Below, piece after piece: positions 44,004-53,286 of a DNA stretch of 64,000 nucleotides. Both the position numbers and the translations under genes were made by a program. The DNA is taken from the NCBI RefSeq assembly GCF_025947345.1, contig NZ_CP110011.1, forward strand, positions 4,588,001-4,652,000. The letters run 5' to 3'. The notes beneath the pieces were generated by a model. That model did no database searches and was not told the DNA's origin. It saw only the letters and a program-made list of their open reading frames with translations. Within the stretch, counting starts at the first letter, position 1; each line of letters begins with the position of its first letter. The stretch is from Flavobacterium sp. N502536 (GTDB taxonomy: Bacteria; Bacteroidota; Bacteroidia; Flavobacteriales; Flavobacteriaceae).

Positions 44004-44371
44004 TGGGTTGAATTGTTTTATGGTTACTATTTATTTACTTGTTTGAAACTTTTCCTGCAGGGATATTGTTTTAACTAATTAGCGAATTTTTTAATGTATA
44101 GCGGAGATACTCTAATTACATACAAAAGATATTTTTACTCTAAATAAATGATGTTGGTTTTGTATTTTTCTCTCGCAGATTTTTACTTTTTACTCTTTAT
44201 TCTATAATCTCTCAATTCTTTTTTAACACATAGAAACATAGCTCGAAATACTTGTAAAAGACGCTTTGCTCAAAATAAACCGCAGAGCGATGTGCCCACT
44301 TTTCACAACTAACATCTCACATCTCACATCTCACATCTTACATCTTACATCTTACATTTCACATCTCACAC
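44004..44371 (-). repeat. Intergenic region with an 8-unit heptamer array (44312-44367)
   Basis: Eight contiguous units of ACATCTC (variants ACATCTT, ACATTTC) end 4 bp from the stop of the phosphonatase-like gene. In the sense of that leftward gene they read GAGATGT, exactly as after the response-regulator gene at 12324. The left part of the gap holds a degenerate GCAGATT-type repeat (about 44171) and a half-match to the iron operator (about 44139-44155). No gene is seen. Confidence 0.75.
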
Positions 44372-45061
44372 CTAACACTTCACCCCAATAACTCCATAAA
44401 GTGATGCCAGCGAATCTAATATGTAATCGGGTTGGGCTTCTTCGAGCTGCTGTCTGGTTTGTGCGCCTGACAAAACTCCTATGGTCACTCCGCATTTAGC
44501 GTTTTTACCCTCTTCAATATCTATTGCCGAATCACCTGCTTTTAGTACTTTAGAAGCGTCTTCAATGGCAAACAATTGCATGGCTTTGTGTATCATATCC
44601 GGAAAAGGACGTCCCAGCACTACATCATCGGCTGTGATTAGGGCATCGTATTGATTTCCTTCTTTCCAATTTAGCTTTTCTAATAAAGTATTGGCAACAT
44701 GACTGCTGTATCCTGTGTTTAAGACTACTTTTATACCGTCATTTTTAAGGTTTTTCAAAACCTTCTCGACACCTTCTATGGGTGAAACCTGAGCCGAAAG
44801 ATATTCTTTGTCCAGTGTTTCTTTAAAGTAGTCAAATATTAAAGCCGACTTGTTCAGATCTGTAATGTTCAGGTGTTTTAAAATATCTTTTATCGCCTGA
44901 TGCTTTTCTTTTCCTGCTCCTAAAGACAATACCAGTTCAAGAGAAACATCAATACCGAAGTGATTGATCGATTTATGTAATGTTTTGTAAACTATGTTTT
45001 GCTCATTTATTGTTGTTCCGGCCATGTCAAAAACAACCATTTCAATTTCATTAATTTTCAT
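44372..45061 (-). CDS. Phosphonatase-like HAD hydrolase (TIGR03351 type)
   Basis: A 229-residue HAD-superfamily hydrolase. Motif I VVFDMAGTTIN (9-19) has the phosphonatase form DMAGTT rather than the common DxDGT, motif II is VVLNTGYSS (about 113-121), and motifs III/IV are GRPFPDMIHKA and KAGDSAIDIEEGKNA (about 158-195). Phosphonoacetaldehyde hydrolase (PhnX) uses such a core plus a cap lysine that forms a Schiff base. PhnX-like proteins of TIGR03351 are known to sit beside the TIGR03364 FAD oxidoreductase, which is the upstream gene here. The likely reaction is C-P or C-O-P cleavage of an aldehyde made by that oxidoreductase; the exact substrate is not established. Confidence 0.85.
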   Translation of the reverse strand: MKINEIEMVVFDMAGTTINEQNIVYKTLHKSINHFGIDVSLELVLSLGAGKEKHQAIKDILKHLNITDLNKSALIFDYFKETLDKEYLSAQVSPIEGVEKVLKNLKNDGIKVVLNTGYSSHVANTLLEKLNWKEGNQYDALITADDVVLGRPFPDMIHKAMQLFAIEDASKVLKAGDSAIDIEEGKNAKCGVTIGVLSGAQTRQQLEEAQPDYILDSLASLYGVIGVKC

Positions 45062-45113
45062 TTTGTGTATTTATTTTTATAGCCCAAGAGGCTGTATATT
45101 TAGAATTAGAATT

Positions 45114-45148
45114 GTTTCAGGTTTCAAGTTTCAGGTTTCAGGTTTCAG
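45114..45148 (-). repeat. Heptamer array (GTTTCAG), 5 units
   Basis: Five contiguous 7-bp units (one variant GTTTCAA) between the phosphonatase-like and oxidoreductase genes. In the sense of the leftward genes the unit is CTGAAAC. A second 5-unit array of the same heptamer lies at 46409-46443. Confidence 0.8.
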
Positions 45149-45191
45149 GTTACCTCCATAACTCATATCCACATTTAAAACCTCACAATCC

Positions 45192-46349
45192 CTAAGTATT
45201 AAAGATAGTATCAATATTATGTTTGGCAAATCCTGCGCTGCCGGTCATTCCTTTACCTCCTATTCCGGTTATGATGTGAATGTTTTGGTCAACAGTATAT
45301 TCAAAGATGTCCTTTGTTTTGCATTGCGAATACATTCCAAACCATCTGTTTTGGATTTCATACGTTGGAAGATCGATTATCTTTTTGGCTTCTTCAATCA
45401 TAAAATGGTCGATATCCATATTCAGGTCAAAACCTAAAGAGTCTATTTCTTTTGCGGGAGCATATTCATGAGAATCTCCAAGAATTACTGAACCATCAAG
45501 GGCCTGCTTGAACAGGATGTGAATGCCGTATTTTTTCTCGAAACTATCCTGATTTTCCTTTGCTTTAATGGCCTGATATGATTTGCATTCTTCAAAAGAT
45601 TCGTATCTTCTGATCGTCAATCCGGTTAAGATAGAACCGTCCAGTTTATAATTTTTCTGAGGTTTGGTTTGCAACATCTGAAGTTTGGAAACAATCAGAT
45701 CGCTGTTGTTGTAAATCTCAGGATATAAAATTTTGAAATCACTTCCATTGCAAATAATGATTTTTGAAGCTTTGTATTCTAATCCTGCGGCAGTGGTGGC
45801 TACAACCTCATCATTTCGCTCTTCCGTTTGCACGATGGTAGTATTCATAAACAAATCAAGTCCCATACTGGTGGTCATAAACTGATGCAACTTATGAATC
45901 ATCGTATTAGGTTCAACAGTTACTTCCTGCGGGAAAAATAATCCCCCTTTGCAATAATCAGCACGCAACCCATCATATTTAACCAGACATTGTTCTTTTG
46001 TCAGCAAATTAGATTCGTAATCATTTGAAACATTTATCTGATGTAACTCTTCAATCAGCTGCATTTCTTCTTCGTTGGATGCCAAATAAATAGTTCCGTT
46101 TTGACGCAGGTTGATATCAAACTGCGACTGAATATCTTTATAAATCTTTAAACTTTCTTTTCCGAAATTTTGCCATTTCTGGTCCATTCCGGACGGTACT
46201 ACTTGTCCAAAATTTCTAACAGTTGCACCTTCCGGTTTGCTGTTTTTTTCCAGAATGGCTACGGATAATCCTTTTTGCAGGGCGTGATAGGCGTGAAATG
46301 TTCCTAAAACTCCGGATCCTACAATTATTAAATCATACTTCTCTTTCAT
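45192..46349 (-). CDS. FAD-dependent oxidoreductase of the TIGR03364 (HpnW-proposed) type
   Basis: A 385-residue DAO-family flavoenzyme. The FAD-binding Rossmann motif is IIVGSGVLGTFHAYHALQKGLSVAILEKN (about 8-36), GATVRNFGQV (about 41-50) follows, and TGIGGKGMTGSAGFAKHN (about 362-379) closes the flavin site. The NFGQV and GGKGMTGSAG patterns fit TIGR03364, a family recognised for its synteny with phosphonatase-like HAD proteins and phosphonate transporters; related enzymes oxidise aminophosphonates such as N-methyl-AEP or hydroxy-AEP. Here it stands between that HAD gene and a DUF5690 transporter. A role in turning an imported aminophosphonate into the HAD substrate is inferred. Confidence 0.85.
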   Translation of the reverse strand: MKEKYDLIIVGSGVLGTFHAYHALQKGLSVAILEKNSKPEGATVRNFGQVVPSGMDQKWQNFGKESLKIYKDIQSQFDINLRQNGTIYLASNEEEMQLIEELHQINVSNDYESNLLTKEQCLVKYDGLRADYCKGGLFFPQEVTVEPNTMIHKLHQFMTTSMGLDLFMNTTIVQTEERNDEVVATTAAGLEYKASKIIICNGSDFKILYPEIYNNSDLIVSKLQMLQTKPQKNYKLDGSILTGLTIRRYESFEECKSYQAIKAKENQDSFEKKYGIHILFKQALDGSVILGDSHEYAPAKEIDSLGFDLNMDIDHFMIEEAKKIIDLPTYEIQNRWFGMYSQCKTKDIFEYTVDQNIHIITGIGGKGMTGSAGFAKHNIDTIFNT

Positions 46350-46408
46350 TTTGTGTTTGTGTTTTTATGTGTTTTACTGCTTAATTATTTGTTTGTTTTT
46401 GGTTTGTT

Positions 46409-46473
46409 GTTTCAAGTTTGAAGTTTCAGGTTTCAGGTTTCACCTGCGTCTCACATTTCACATTTTACATCTC
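46409..46473 (-). repeat. Two adjoining heptamer arrays after the DUF5690 gene
   Basis: In the sense of the leftward DUF5690 gene, GAGATGT-type units (46446-46473) overlap the last codons and the TAA stop (46465-46467). They are followed by five CTGAAAC units (46409-46443). Both heptamers recur elsewhere in the window after stop codons. Confidence 0.75.
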
Positions 46474-47748
46474 ATAACTCATAGCCGTGGGAATTTCGAC
46501 AGTCTTTCTAAACTTCCTTTTAAAATAATTAAAGGACATTATAGTGGTGATGATCCCTACAAAAGAAAGCAGGTAAATACAAGTGGTAAAAAAGTTCAAT
46601 AAAGAAATTTTTCGGTCTCCGAAATTTTTGAAAAATAATACCAAAACACTTCCTAAATATCCAAAGGCATCGGCGATGTAGATTAAAAATCCTGTATTTC
46701 CTTTTATTTTATAGGTAGCGATCATTCGGTCAAAAAATAAACCGTTGAACGGAATATAACAAACGTACATTCCAAATCCTGAAATCATCATCCACGGAAA
46801 TGCCGACATCAGCTGTTTTTGAAACAGGAAAGTTGTAGTACTAATGAGTACTGAACCTAACAGCAATACGAGGTGATAATTCCGGAAAGCTTTGTAATTG
46901 TTTTTCATGCTTCCCAGAAACCCTAAAATAACCAAAACGGATATCGCAATGGGAATTTCTGAGTACATATAAATCGAAATACTTTCTTTGTATCCTAAAG
47001 AATCCCATAGTTCCCGCGCAAAATTGTCTCTGAACTCACGCATGGCCGTTAGCATCGCATAAAAGATAATGAGTATGGTGAGCGGAAAAGCGAATTGTCG
47101 GAATAACGAAGCGCGTTCTTTTTTGCTTAATGGTTTACGCTCCGATCGCAGGGCTAAATCCTCGCTATCCGGATTTGGGATTTTTTCCAAAAACAATGAA
47201 AATACGATTAGCGGAACAATAAAGAGCAATCCCGAAACAAAAGGCATCCAAAATTCATTGCATCCCAAAACCTTCAAGACAAATATTCCTACCGATTTTG
47301 CAGCTCCCGAGGAAACGATAAAACTCGAACATAAAATCACCCCTAATAACTCGGTTGTTTTCCGGCCTTCGATATAAGAAAAAACAATTCCCCAAATCAT
47401 TCCGAGAGGCAATCCGTTAATGAATAAAAACAGAATGTTGTAGGGTGCCGGTACCAAAGCAAAGCCTAATAAAGCCAGCTCTGAAATGGCAATAAAAGTG
47501 ATTAGGTATAAAATTCTCCTAGCCGATTTCAATTCAGATATGATCTTGATTCCCAAAAATTTTGAAAAAGTATATCCTAAAACCTGCGCCAGAATCAGGA
47601 GAATTTTATAATCGATTCCCCAAAAAGAAAGCTGATCGAATGTGGCTACCGTAAAGGGTTTTCGGAAAGCATACATACAAAAATAGGTGCCAAATGCCGC
47701 TATAGATGTTTGGAGTATGAACCTGAAATTAGATGCTTTTTTAGACAT
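46465..47748 (-). CDS. DUF5690 / MFS-like membrane transporter
   Basis: A 427-residue protein with about 12 transmembrane helices. It begins with RFILQTSIAAFGTYFCMYAFRKPFTVATFD (about 9-38), the hallmark of the Bacteroidetes DUF5690 family, which resembles GlpT/UhpT-type major facilitator carriers (GLPLGMIWGIVFSYIEGRKTTELLG, about 113-137; a GlpT-like RKP near 28-30). GlpT-type carriers move organophosphates and some phosphonates such as fosfomycin. The gene lies between the FAD oxidoreductase and the TonB receptor, so inner-membrane uptake of the compound delivered by that receptor is the obvious hypothesis. Confidence 0.75.
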   Translation of the reverse strand: MSKKASNFRFILQTSIAAFGTYFCMYAFRKPFTVATFDQLSFWGIDYKILLILAQVLGYTFSKFLGIKIISELKSARRILYLITFIAISELALLGFALVPAPYNILFLFINGLPLGMIWGIVFSYIEGRKTTELLGVILCSSFIVSSGAAKSVGIFVLKVLGCNEFWMPFVSGLLFIVPLIVFSLFLEKIPNPDSEDLALRSERKPLSKKERASLFRQFAFPLTILIIFYAMLTAMREFRDNFARELWDSLGYKESISIYMYSEIPIAISVLVILGFLGSMKNNYKAFRNYHLVLLLGSVLISTTTFLFQKQLMSAFPWMMISGFGMYVCYIPFNGLFFDRMIATYKIKGNTGFLIYIADAFGYLGSVLVLFFKNFGDRKISLLNFFTTCIYLLSFVGIITTIMSFNYFKRKFRKTVEIPTAMSYEM

Positions 47749-47812
47749 TAGTTCCTGAAATTTAGCGTGATAGTTGTCGTGTAACTAAGAATCGTTTATT
47801 GTTGTTTTTAAA

Positions 47813-47883
47813 AACCCGTTGCCTGCAGTAGATTGAAAAAAAAATAAACTGTAAAAATAAAACCTACCAGCATCCAACGGGTT
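47813..47883 (-). terminator. Possible terminator of the phosphonate-locus receptor
   Basis: AACCCGTTG (47813-47821) is the exact complement of CAACGGGTT (47875-47883). On the minus strand the second arm is followed by TTTT and the 53-base loop contains a T9 run. It stands 14 bp after the receptor stop, so partial termination or processing before the transporter gene is plausible. Confidence 0.4.
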
Positions 47884-47896
47884 AACTTATAGTTGT

Positions 47897-50773
47897 CTAT
47901 AAATTATATTTTAAACCAAGATTAAACTTCATTCCGTAATATTCTACTTGCTTCGGACGATTTGGTGTTTCTCCAAAGTGGTACATCAAAGGCTCATTCA
48001 ACACGTTATTTACATCACTGAAAAGGGTAAAATGATCGCCTATTTTATACGAAGCTGAAAAATCAAGTGAGTTGTATTTACCGTAATAAATATCGTTCAT
48101 GTCTGTGTTTTTGGCATTGGCATCAAAACTTGTAGCATAAGCCCCTTTGTGGTTGAAGGCAGCTCTCACATTCAGTTTACCATTCTCGTAAAACAATTGA
48201 AGATTATAAAGTTCTTTTGCCTGGTACGGGGTAGATACTTTTCTTCCGTTCGGATTGTTAGCATTTTGCCCCAATGTCATTTCAGAATTCATAAGTGTTG
48301 CATTGATCTGAGTTCCGAAATATTTCAGGAAGCCCGGCAAGAAGCTGAATCTTTTGGTGATTCCAAATTCAACTCCGCCAATCCATGCATTTCCACCATT
48401 GGCAGGTGAACTGATTTCGATGTCCGGAATTCCGTTGATCGTACCCTGATACGTATCGTCAAAAATTGGATCGGTAATCGATTTGTAAAATACTCCGGCA
48501 TTAATGATTCCGACTTCATCAAGGAAATACTCTCCCAGTAAATCAAAATTCCACGAATAGGTTGGATTTAAATTTGGGTTTCCTCCTGCATATTCCCCGT
48601 CAATCGTGTTTAGTGAACCGGCTGGTGAAATATCTCCAAAGTTGGGTCTTGCAAATGTTCTGGTGGTAGCAAAACGAAGGTTTAAATTGTCAATCGGGGT
48701 ATATTTTACATGCATCATTGGAAGTACCGATGTATAGGTTTTGGTATTTTCAGCATCAACTACTACATTATTCTCTACTGTTTTACCGGTTACCTGTGTT
48801 ATGGTATTGGTTACGCGCAAACCTCCTAAAATAGTCCATTTGTCAGATAAGCTGTAGGTTGACATGGCATAAACCGAAGAAGTTGTTTCGCCTACATTAA
48901 AGTTTCTTCCTAAACCTTTTCCTAATTCCGGAATCTGAGAATCCGTAGGGTTTAAAACCAAATTTCCTTTTGAAGTATTGAATAATTTTGACATACCATC
49001 TGCCGATAAAACCGGACCAAAGCTATTTCCGATCGAAGAACCCGTTTCTTTTCTCATATAATCTGTACCGCCAGGCTGATTGATTAAATCGGGGCCATAG
49101 TTAGACAAATAAGGTGTTGGCGAACCTGTCCAGTTGTAATATTCGTCTCTGAAAGTAGCAATACGGTCTTTGTCGGTTAATTTTGCACCGAACTTCATTT
49201 TCAAATTTTCATTAAAGTTGTGCTCGTAATTTACGGCAGCAATTATATTGTCTCTTTCAACGATGTTGATTTTGTAAAGTTCTAAAGTAGAAAACTTCAT
49301 TTTTGCCGGATCTGTTTTAAAATTTGGATCTGAATAAAAATCAAATATTGACTTCGGATTGTTCGGGTCCAGCATTCCGCCATCTGCAGCCCAATACGCT
49401 CTTGGTCCTCCCGCTCCACCATTGGCAAGCGGCACTGTGTCTAAATATTCCGGCTTAACCCCTACTCCGGTTTGATTGAACTGAATTAAAAAGTAACTGT
49501 TGTCTTCTGCATTTGGAATGTTGCCGTATTTGAACCTGTTTCGGTAAGATGCGACGCTCCAGTCTAAATTTCCATTCGCTAATTGGTGTTTCCCTCCTAA
49601 ATCAATACCTATAAATTGTGTCATTAACTGATTGTGGATGTCTTGTTGCTCAACAGTCAACGCATTTGTTGCTCCATTGAATTTGTCAAATCTAATACGG
49701 TGTTTGTAATGCGTTTCTTCATCCGTAAGTCCGCCATAAGTAGCTTTCAGGAAAATTTTATCTCTCGACGAAGGATTGAATTCCATCGCTCCATTCAAAC
49801 CTGTGGTTTTTCTAACTCCTGTATAGTCACGAAGCTCTAATCGGTAAACTCCCTGATCTCCCTGTCTTCTGGCCTCGTAATTGTCGGTTGCCCAATTTCT
49901 GTCCCAGTACGTACCATTGATGATGTATCCGAACTTTCCGTTTTTACTTTTGTCGCCAATAGTAAGCGATCCGCTATAAATTCCTTTATCAGATTTTTGG
50001 TTGTATCCGCTAAAAACAGTGGCTTTAATGGTTCTTTTGGTTGGAGCGGTTTGTGTGGTAAAGTTTACGCTTCCACCAATTGCATCCCCATCCATATCCG
50101 GCGTAAGGGCTTTGGTAGCCTCTACATATGCAATAAGATCTGAAGGAAAAAAATCAAATGCCGTAGCTCTCGAAGTCGTTTCTTCTTCGGCTGTTGGAAT
50201 TCGGTTTCCGTTGATTGTAGTGGATGACCAAAAAGGCGGTAATCCTCTCACCGATACAAAACGTCCTTCACCCTGATCGCGTTCGATCGAAACTCCCGGC
50301 ATACGCTGTACGGTTTCGGCAGCATTACGATCCGGAAGTTTTCCGATCCCGTCGGCTGCAATTACGTTTACGATGCTCATTGCTTTTTTCTGCATGTTCA
50401 GCGCTCTGGCTTCACTATTTCTTTGTGTCATTCCGCTCACCACAACTTCATTCAGTTCTTTAGAATTGGTTTGCAGCTGAATGATTCCTAATTTAAGCTG
50501 TTGATTGTCTTTAATATCAATTTTTATATTTTTTACTTCGTATCCGATATAGGAAATCTCCAATTCGAAACTACCTGCTGCAACATCCTGAATGGTAAAA
50601 TAACCACTAAAATCAGTTGTTGCTTTTTGATTATTAGACAGAACAATAGTCGCCCCTGGAAGTGGCGATTGCGTATCGGTTATTGTTCCGCTAATGCTTG
50701 CCTTTTGGGCGGTCATGTTTTGAGTAAAAAGTGCAACCGAAAAAATTAAAATTGCCTTGTAAATTGTTTTCAT
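47897..50773 (-). CDS. TonB-dependent receptor of the phosphonate-like locus
   Basis: A 958-residue outer-membrane receptor: signal peptide 1-22 (ending NMTAQ), carboxypeptidase-regulatory-like domain (about 24-105), plug domain (ELNEVVVSGMTQRNSEARALNMQKKAMSIVNVIAADGIGKLPDRNAAETVQRMPGVSIERDQGEGRFVSVRG, about 107-180) and a barrel ending MKFNLGLKYNL. The KLPDRNAAE...GVSIERDQGEGRFVSVRG pattern is that of the TIGR01782-like receptors, often for carbohydrates or complex organics, without SusD. It is the first of the leftward genes, followed by the DUF5690 transporter. The ligand is inferred to be an organophosphorus compound from the neighbours only. Confidence 0.92.
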   Translation of the reverse strand: MKTIYKAILIFSVALFTQNMTAQKASISGTITDTQSPLPGATIVLSNNQKATTDFSGYFTIQDVAAGSFELEISYIGYEVKNIKIDIKDNQQLKLGIIQLQTNSKELNEVVVSGMTQRNSEARALNMQKKAMSIVNVIAADGIGKLPDRNAAETVQRMPGVSIERDQGEGRFVSVRGLPPFWSSTTINGNRIPTAEEETTSRATAFDFFPSDLIAYVEATKALTPDMDGDAIGGSVNFTTQTAPTKRTIKATVFSGYNQKSDKGIYSGSLTIGDKSKNGKFGYIINGTYWDRNWATDNYEARRQGDQGVYRLELRDYTGVRKTTGLNGAMEFNPSSRDKIFLKATYGGLTDEETHYKHRIRFDKFNGATNALTVEQQDIHNQLMTQFIGIDLGGKHQLANGNLDWSVASYRNRFKYGNIPNAEDNSYFLIQFNQTGVGVKPEYLDTVPLANGGAGGPRAYWAADGGMLDPNNPKSIFDFYSDPNFKTDPAKMKFSTLELYKINIVERDNIIAAVNYEHNFNENLKMKFGAKLTDKDRIATFRDEYYNWTGSPTPYLSNYGPDLINQPGGTDYMRKETGSSIGNSFGPVLSADGMSKLFNTSKGNLVLNPTDSQIPELGKGLGRNFNVGETTSSVYAMSTYSLSDKWTILGGLRVTNTITQVTGKTVENNVVVDAENTKTYTSVLPMMHVKYTPIDNLNLRFATTRTFARPNFGDISPAGSLNTIDGEYAGGNPNLNPTYSWNFDLLGEYFLDEVGIINAGVFYKSITDPIFDDTYQGTINGIPDIEISSPANGGNAWIGGVEFGITKRFSFLPGFLKYFGTQINATLMNSEMTLGQNANNPNGRKVSTPYQAKELYNLQLFYENGKLNVRAAFNHKGAYATSFDANAKNTDMNDIYYGKYNSLDFSASYKIGDHFTLFSDVNNVLNEPLMYHFGETPNRPKQVEYYGMKFNLGLKYNL

Positions 50774-51360
50774 GGTTAATTTGTTTACAAATATTAAATT
50801 TATGCAAGCAAATAAACAATGAATTTTATAAATAGTAAATAATTGAAAATTATCTAATTGTTAAAGAAAAGAAAATTCAGCAGCCTGATTTGTTAAGTAT
50901 TTGTAAAAAAACTGTACTATAATGTTTTGATTATCGGTACACTATTATTGCATTTAGGGCTTTAAGTGCAGTAATTAAAAGGAAGTATGATAAAAAATAC
51001 TTCATCGGACTTAAGTTAAGTCCTGATTAAGTTCTGATTTTTTGAAAAATCATTTTTTTACTATTTGTAAAATATTTGTTTGATTTTTTACAAATAATGC
51101 CCCTTATAAAAGTTTTGAACTGACATAAATTATTCCATTTGTCAGCTTCGGTACAACTATTTCAAAAGGGCTGAAAGGGCGAAAACAGCTTACACTATAT
51201 TCTACAAACAAAAAAGACCGCAAAAAAGCGATCTTAAGTGTGTAAATACCAATTAAATTATCTAAAAAACGGCTCCGTTATTACAATCCGGAAACGGCAA
51301 AGTTTACTGTTTTATTAAAATAGCACCGATCTGCCAATACGGTTTTGATTTCATTCTTTA
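50774..51360. other. Intergenic region upstream of the phosphonate-locus receptor
   Basis: About 590 bp. Two clean dyads are present: GGACTT-AAGTT-AAGTCC (51007-51023) and TGATTTTT-TG-AAAAATCA (51035-51052), both candidate regulatory sites for the receptor promoter. A CAAATATT sequence near 50788 is a one-mismatch complement of the -7 consensus. No gene is seen. Confidence 0.45.
51208..51235 (-). terminator. Terminator of the YegP-like gene
   Basis: On the minus strand AAGATCGC pairs with GCGGTCTT (one wobble) around TTTTTT and runs into six T. It stands about 125 bp after the stop. Confidence 0.75.
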
Positions 51361-51714
51361 CTACGCAACGCTTTCCAATATAGCATTAGACTGATCTTCT
51401 ACTATAGCCTCCGGCGCGTATTTTCTAAATTCCAGGATTTCCGCATCACGGGAATCTCTGTCTTTAAACATTTTACTTGTTCCGATAATCTTACCGTTAA
51501 AAGCCTTAAGGTTAAAATATCGCTCTTCTTTTGAATTTGTTTTTTTGAAGAATTTTGTGCTGTCCTGTGAATTGTTCTTTACGGATTCAATCCCTTTTAT
51601 ACACATAAATTTTCGGGTATACCCTCCACTGCTCAAAATAACTTCGCCATTTTTATTTACAAAATCAAATTGAAATTCTCCATTAGCCTTTCTATTAACT
51701 ACAAATTTTTCCAT
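51361..51714 (-). CDS. YegP/UPF0339 (DUF1508) family protein
   Basis: The 117-residue protein has two DUF1508 repeats: FVVNRKANGEFQFDFVNKNGEVILSSGGYTRKFMCIKGIESVKNN (about 4-48) and FNLKAFNGKIIGTSKMFKDRDSRDAEILEFRKYAPEA (about 67-103). The family is a small alpha-beta fold of unknown biochemical role, widespread in bacteria and sometimes linked to stress. It lies 57 bp after the PAS kinase gene on the same strand, and a terminator follows, so the two form an operon. No signal peptide. Confidence 0.88.
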   Translation of the reverse strand: MEKFVVNRKANGEFQFDFVNKNGEVILSSGGYTRKFMCIKGIESVKNNSQDSTKFFKKTNSKEERYFNLKAFNGKIIGTSKMFKDRDSRDAEILEFRKYAPEAIVEDQSNAILESVA

Positions 51715-51771
51715 TCTTAAATTAATTATTTATATAATTTGATATCTTTTATCATGCTGAAAACAGCATCT

Positions 51772-53286
51772 TTAGTCTTTAAAAACAATTTTAAATGTGG
51801 TTCCTTCTCCCACTGTGCTATCTACCGTAATCTTCCCATTCATAGATTCGATCTGGTTTTTTGTGATGTACAGCCCTAAACCGTTTGCTTTTTCGTGTTT
51901 ATGAAATGTTTTATACATTCCGAAAATTAGATCTCCATGTTTCGCCAGATCAATCCCTAAACCGTTGTCTTTTACAGTCAGTACTTTCTTTCCGTTTTCG
52001 ATGAAAAAATCAAACTCAACGATAAGGGGTTTAGCAGGATTTGCATACTTTATAGCATTGGTGCTCAGGTTTTGCAATACGCTTTCGAGATAGGCCGGAT
52101 TAAAACGAACAACTGCTTCTGGAGAAACGTTGTTGATTACTGTCATCTGACTGCTATCGCTATAAGCATTAACAATGTTGAGTACTCTGTTCAGATAGCT
52201 GTTTACATTGAGAGGCTCAACATTAATTTCGGCGTTGTTCTGAATGTTTACAATCTGAGACAAATCTTCAATTGTTTTACTAAGATCTCCGGAAACCGCA
52301 CGCAGGTATTTTATGGTTTCGATTTTTTCATCAAAACCCTCTTCTGAATCGATCAAGTCCAAAAGAACTTTAAAATTACCTGCGTGCGAGTTTAGGTTAT
52401 GAGATACGATGTGCGAAAAATTCAACAATCTGTTGTTTTTCTCTTTATACACTTCCATTTCTCTTTTTAACTCCAGCTCTTTTTCTTTTTGAAAAGAAAC
52501 ATCACTGTGAGTTCCTATTACTTTTAAAGGTCTCCCTGCTGCGTCACGCTCTATCACCATTCCTTTGCTAATAATCCACTTGTATTCCTTGTTTGAAGTC
52601 AGTACACGCTGAAAACTTTCGTAAGAAGGAGTTTTGTTGTCCAAATGATTCTGCAATACGCTTAAATATCCTTCAAGATCTTCCGGATGTACCATTTTAT
52701 TCCAGCCATCACGGGTGCTTGGAGTATCTGAAGCTTTCAATTCTAATATTTTCAGGGATTGCGTGGAGTAGTAAACTCTGTTCGCTCTTAAATCCCAGTC
52801 CCAGATACCTGCATTTGAAGTCTCCATCATCACTTTAAAACGCTGTTCTGTTCTTTTCAGTTTTAGCTCTTGTTCTTTTAACTCGGTAATATCTGTTATG
52901 CGACCATAAAATTCTGTGCTTCCATCTTTATTAACCAGTCTTTTTGACGTGACCTTAAACCAGCTTAATCCGTTCAAAGGCAATTCTGCTCTGAACACTA
53001 CACTCCATTTTCTTCTTTTTTTAATGGCGTTTAATAATGATTTCTTTACGTGTTTTTTGTCTTCCTCATGGATTCGGTTGTAGATAGAAAGTACCGTGGT
53101 GGTAAACATTTTATTGGATAAAACTTCAAACATTTCATAAGTAGCATCATTTATAAATGGCATCTCATACTCGTTAACTGCCGAAATCGTAAATACGAAA
53201 AGCGCATCCTGAATCTCATCAAATGATTTAGATTTAAAAACATTCACATTTGCTTTCTTCTTTGTATTATAAAAATCGAATTCCAT
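51772..53286 (-). CDS. PAS-domain sensor histidine kinase, cytoplasmic
   Basis: A 504-residue kinase without membrane segments. Two PAS domains (about 15-135 and 145-268; the second with NAGIWDWDLRANRVYY and EYKWIISKGMVIERDAAGRPLKVIGTHSDVS) lead through a coiled coil to a dimerisation helix with H296 in SHIVSHNLNSHAGNF, the HNL form common in Bacteroidetes kinases, and an ATPase domain (NLSTNAIKYAN, VKDNGLGID, KANGLGLYITK). No partner regulator is adjacent in its operon; the NarL-type regulator upstream is the closest candidate. The leader is about 270 nt long, and the promoter is a copy of the one in front of the membrane kinase gene. Confidence 0.92.
   Translation of the reverse strand: MEFDFYNTKKKANVNVFKSKSFDEIQDALFVFTISAVNEYEMPFINDATYEMFEVLSNKMFTTTVLSIYNRIHEEDKKHVKKSLLNAIKKRRKWSVVFRAELPLNGLSWFKVTSKRLVNKDGSTEFYGRITDITELKEQELKLKRTEQRFKVMMETSNAGIWDWDLRANRVYYSTQSLKILELKASDTPSTRDGWNKMVHPEDLEGYLSVLQNHLDNKTPSYESFQRVLTSNKEYKWIISKGMVIERDAAGRPLKVIGTHSDVSFQKEKELELKREMEVYKEKNNRLLNFSHIVSHNLNSHAGNFKVLLDLIDSEEGFDEKIETIKYLRAVSGDLSKTIEDLSQIVNIQNNAEINVEPLNVNSYLNRVLNIVNAYSDSSQMTVINNVSPEAVVRFNPAYLESVLQNLSTNAIKYANPAKPLIVEFDFFIENGKKVLTVKDNGLGIDLAKHGDLIFGMYKTFHKHEKANGLGLYITKNQIESMNGKITVDSTVGEGTTFKIVFKD

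Noticed and set aside
44139..44155. Fourth copy of the iron operator before the phosphatase-LamG gene
   Set aside because: It matches 13 of 17 bases but lacks the left half of the dyad (no TTAG), lies in AT-rich DNA and belongs to a gene with no evident iron role.
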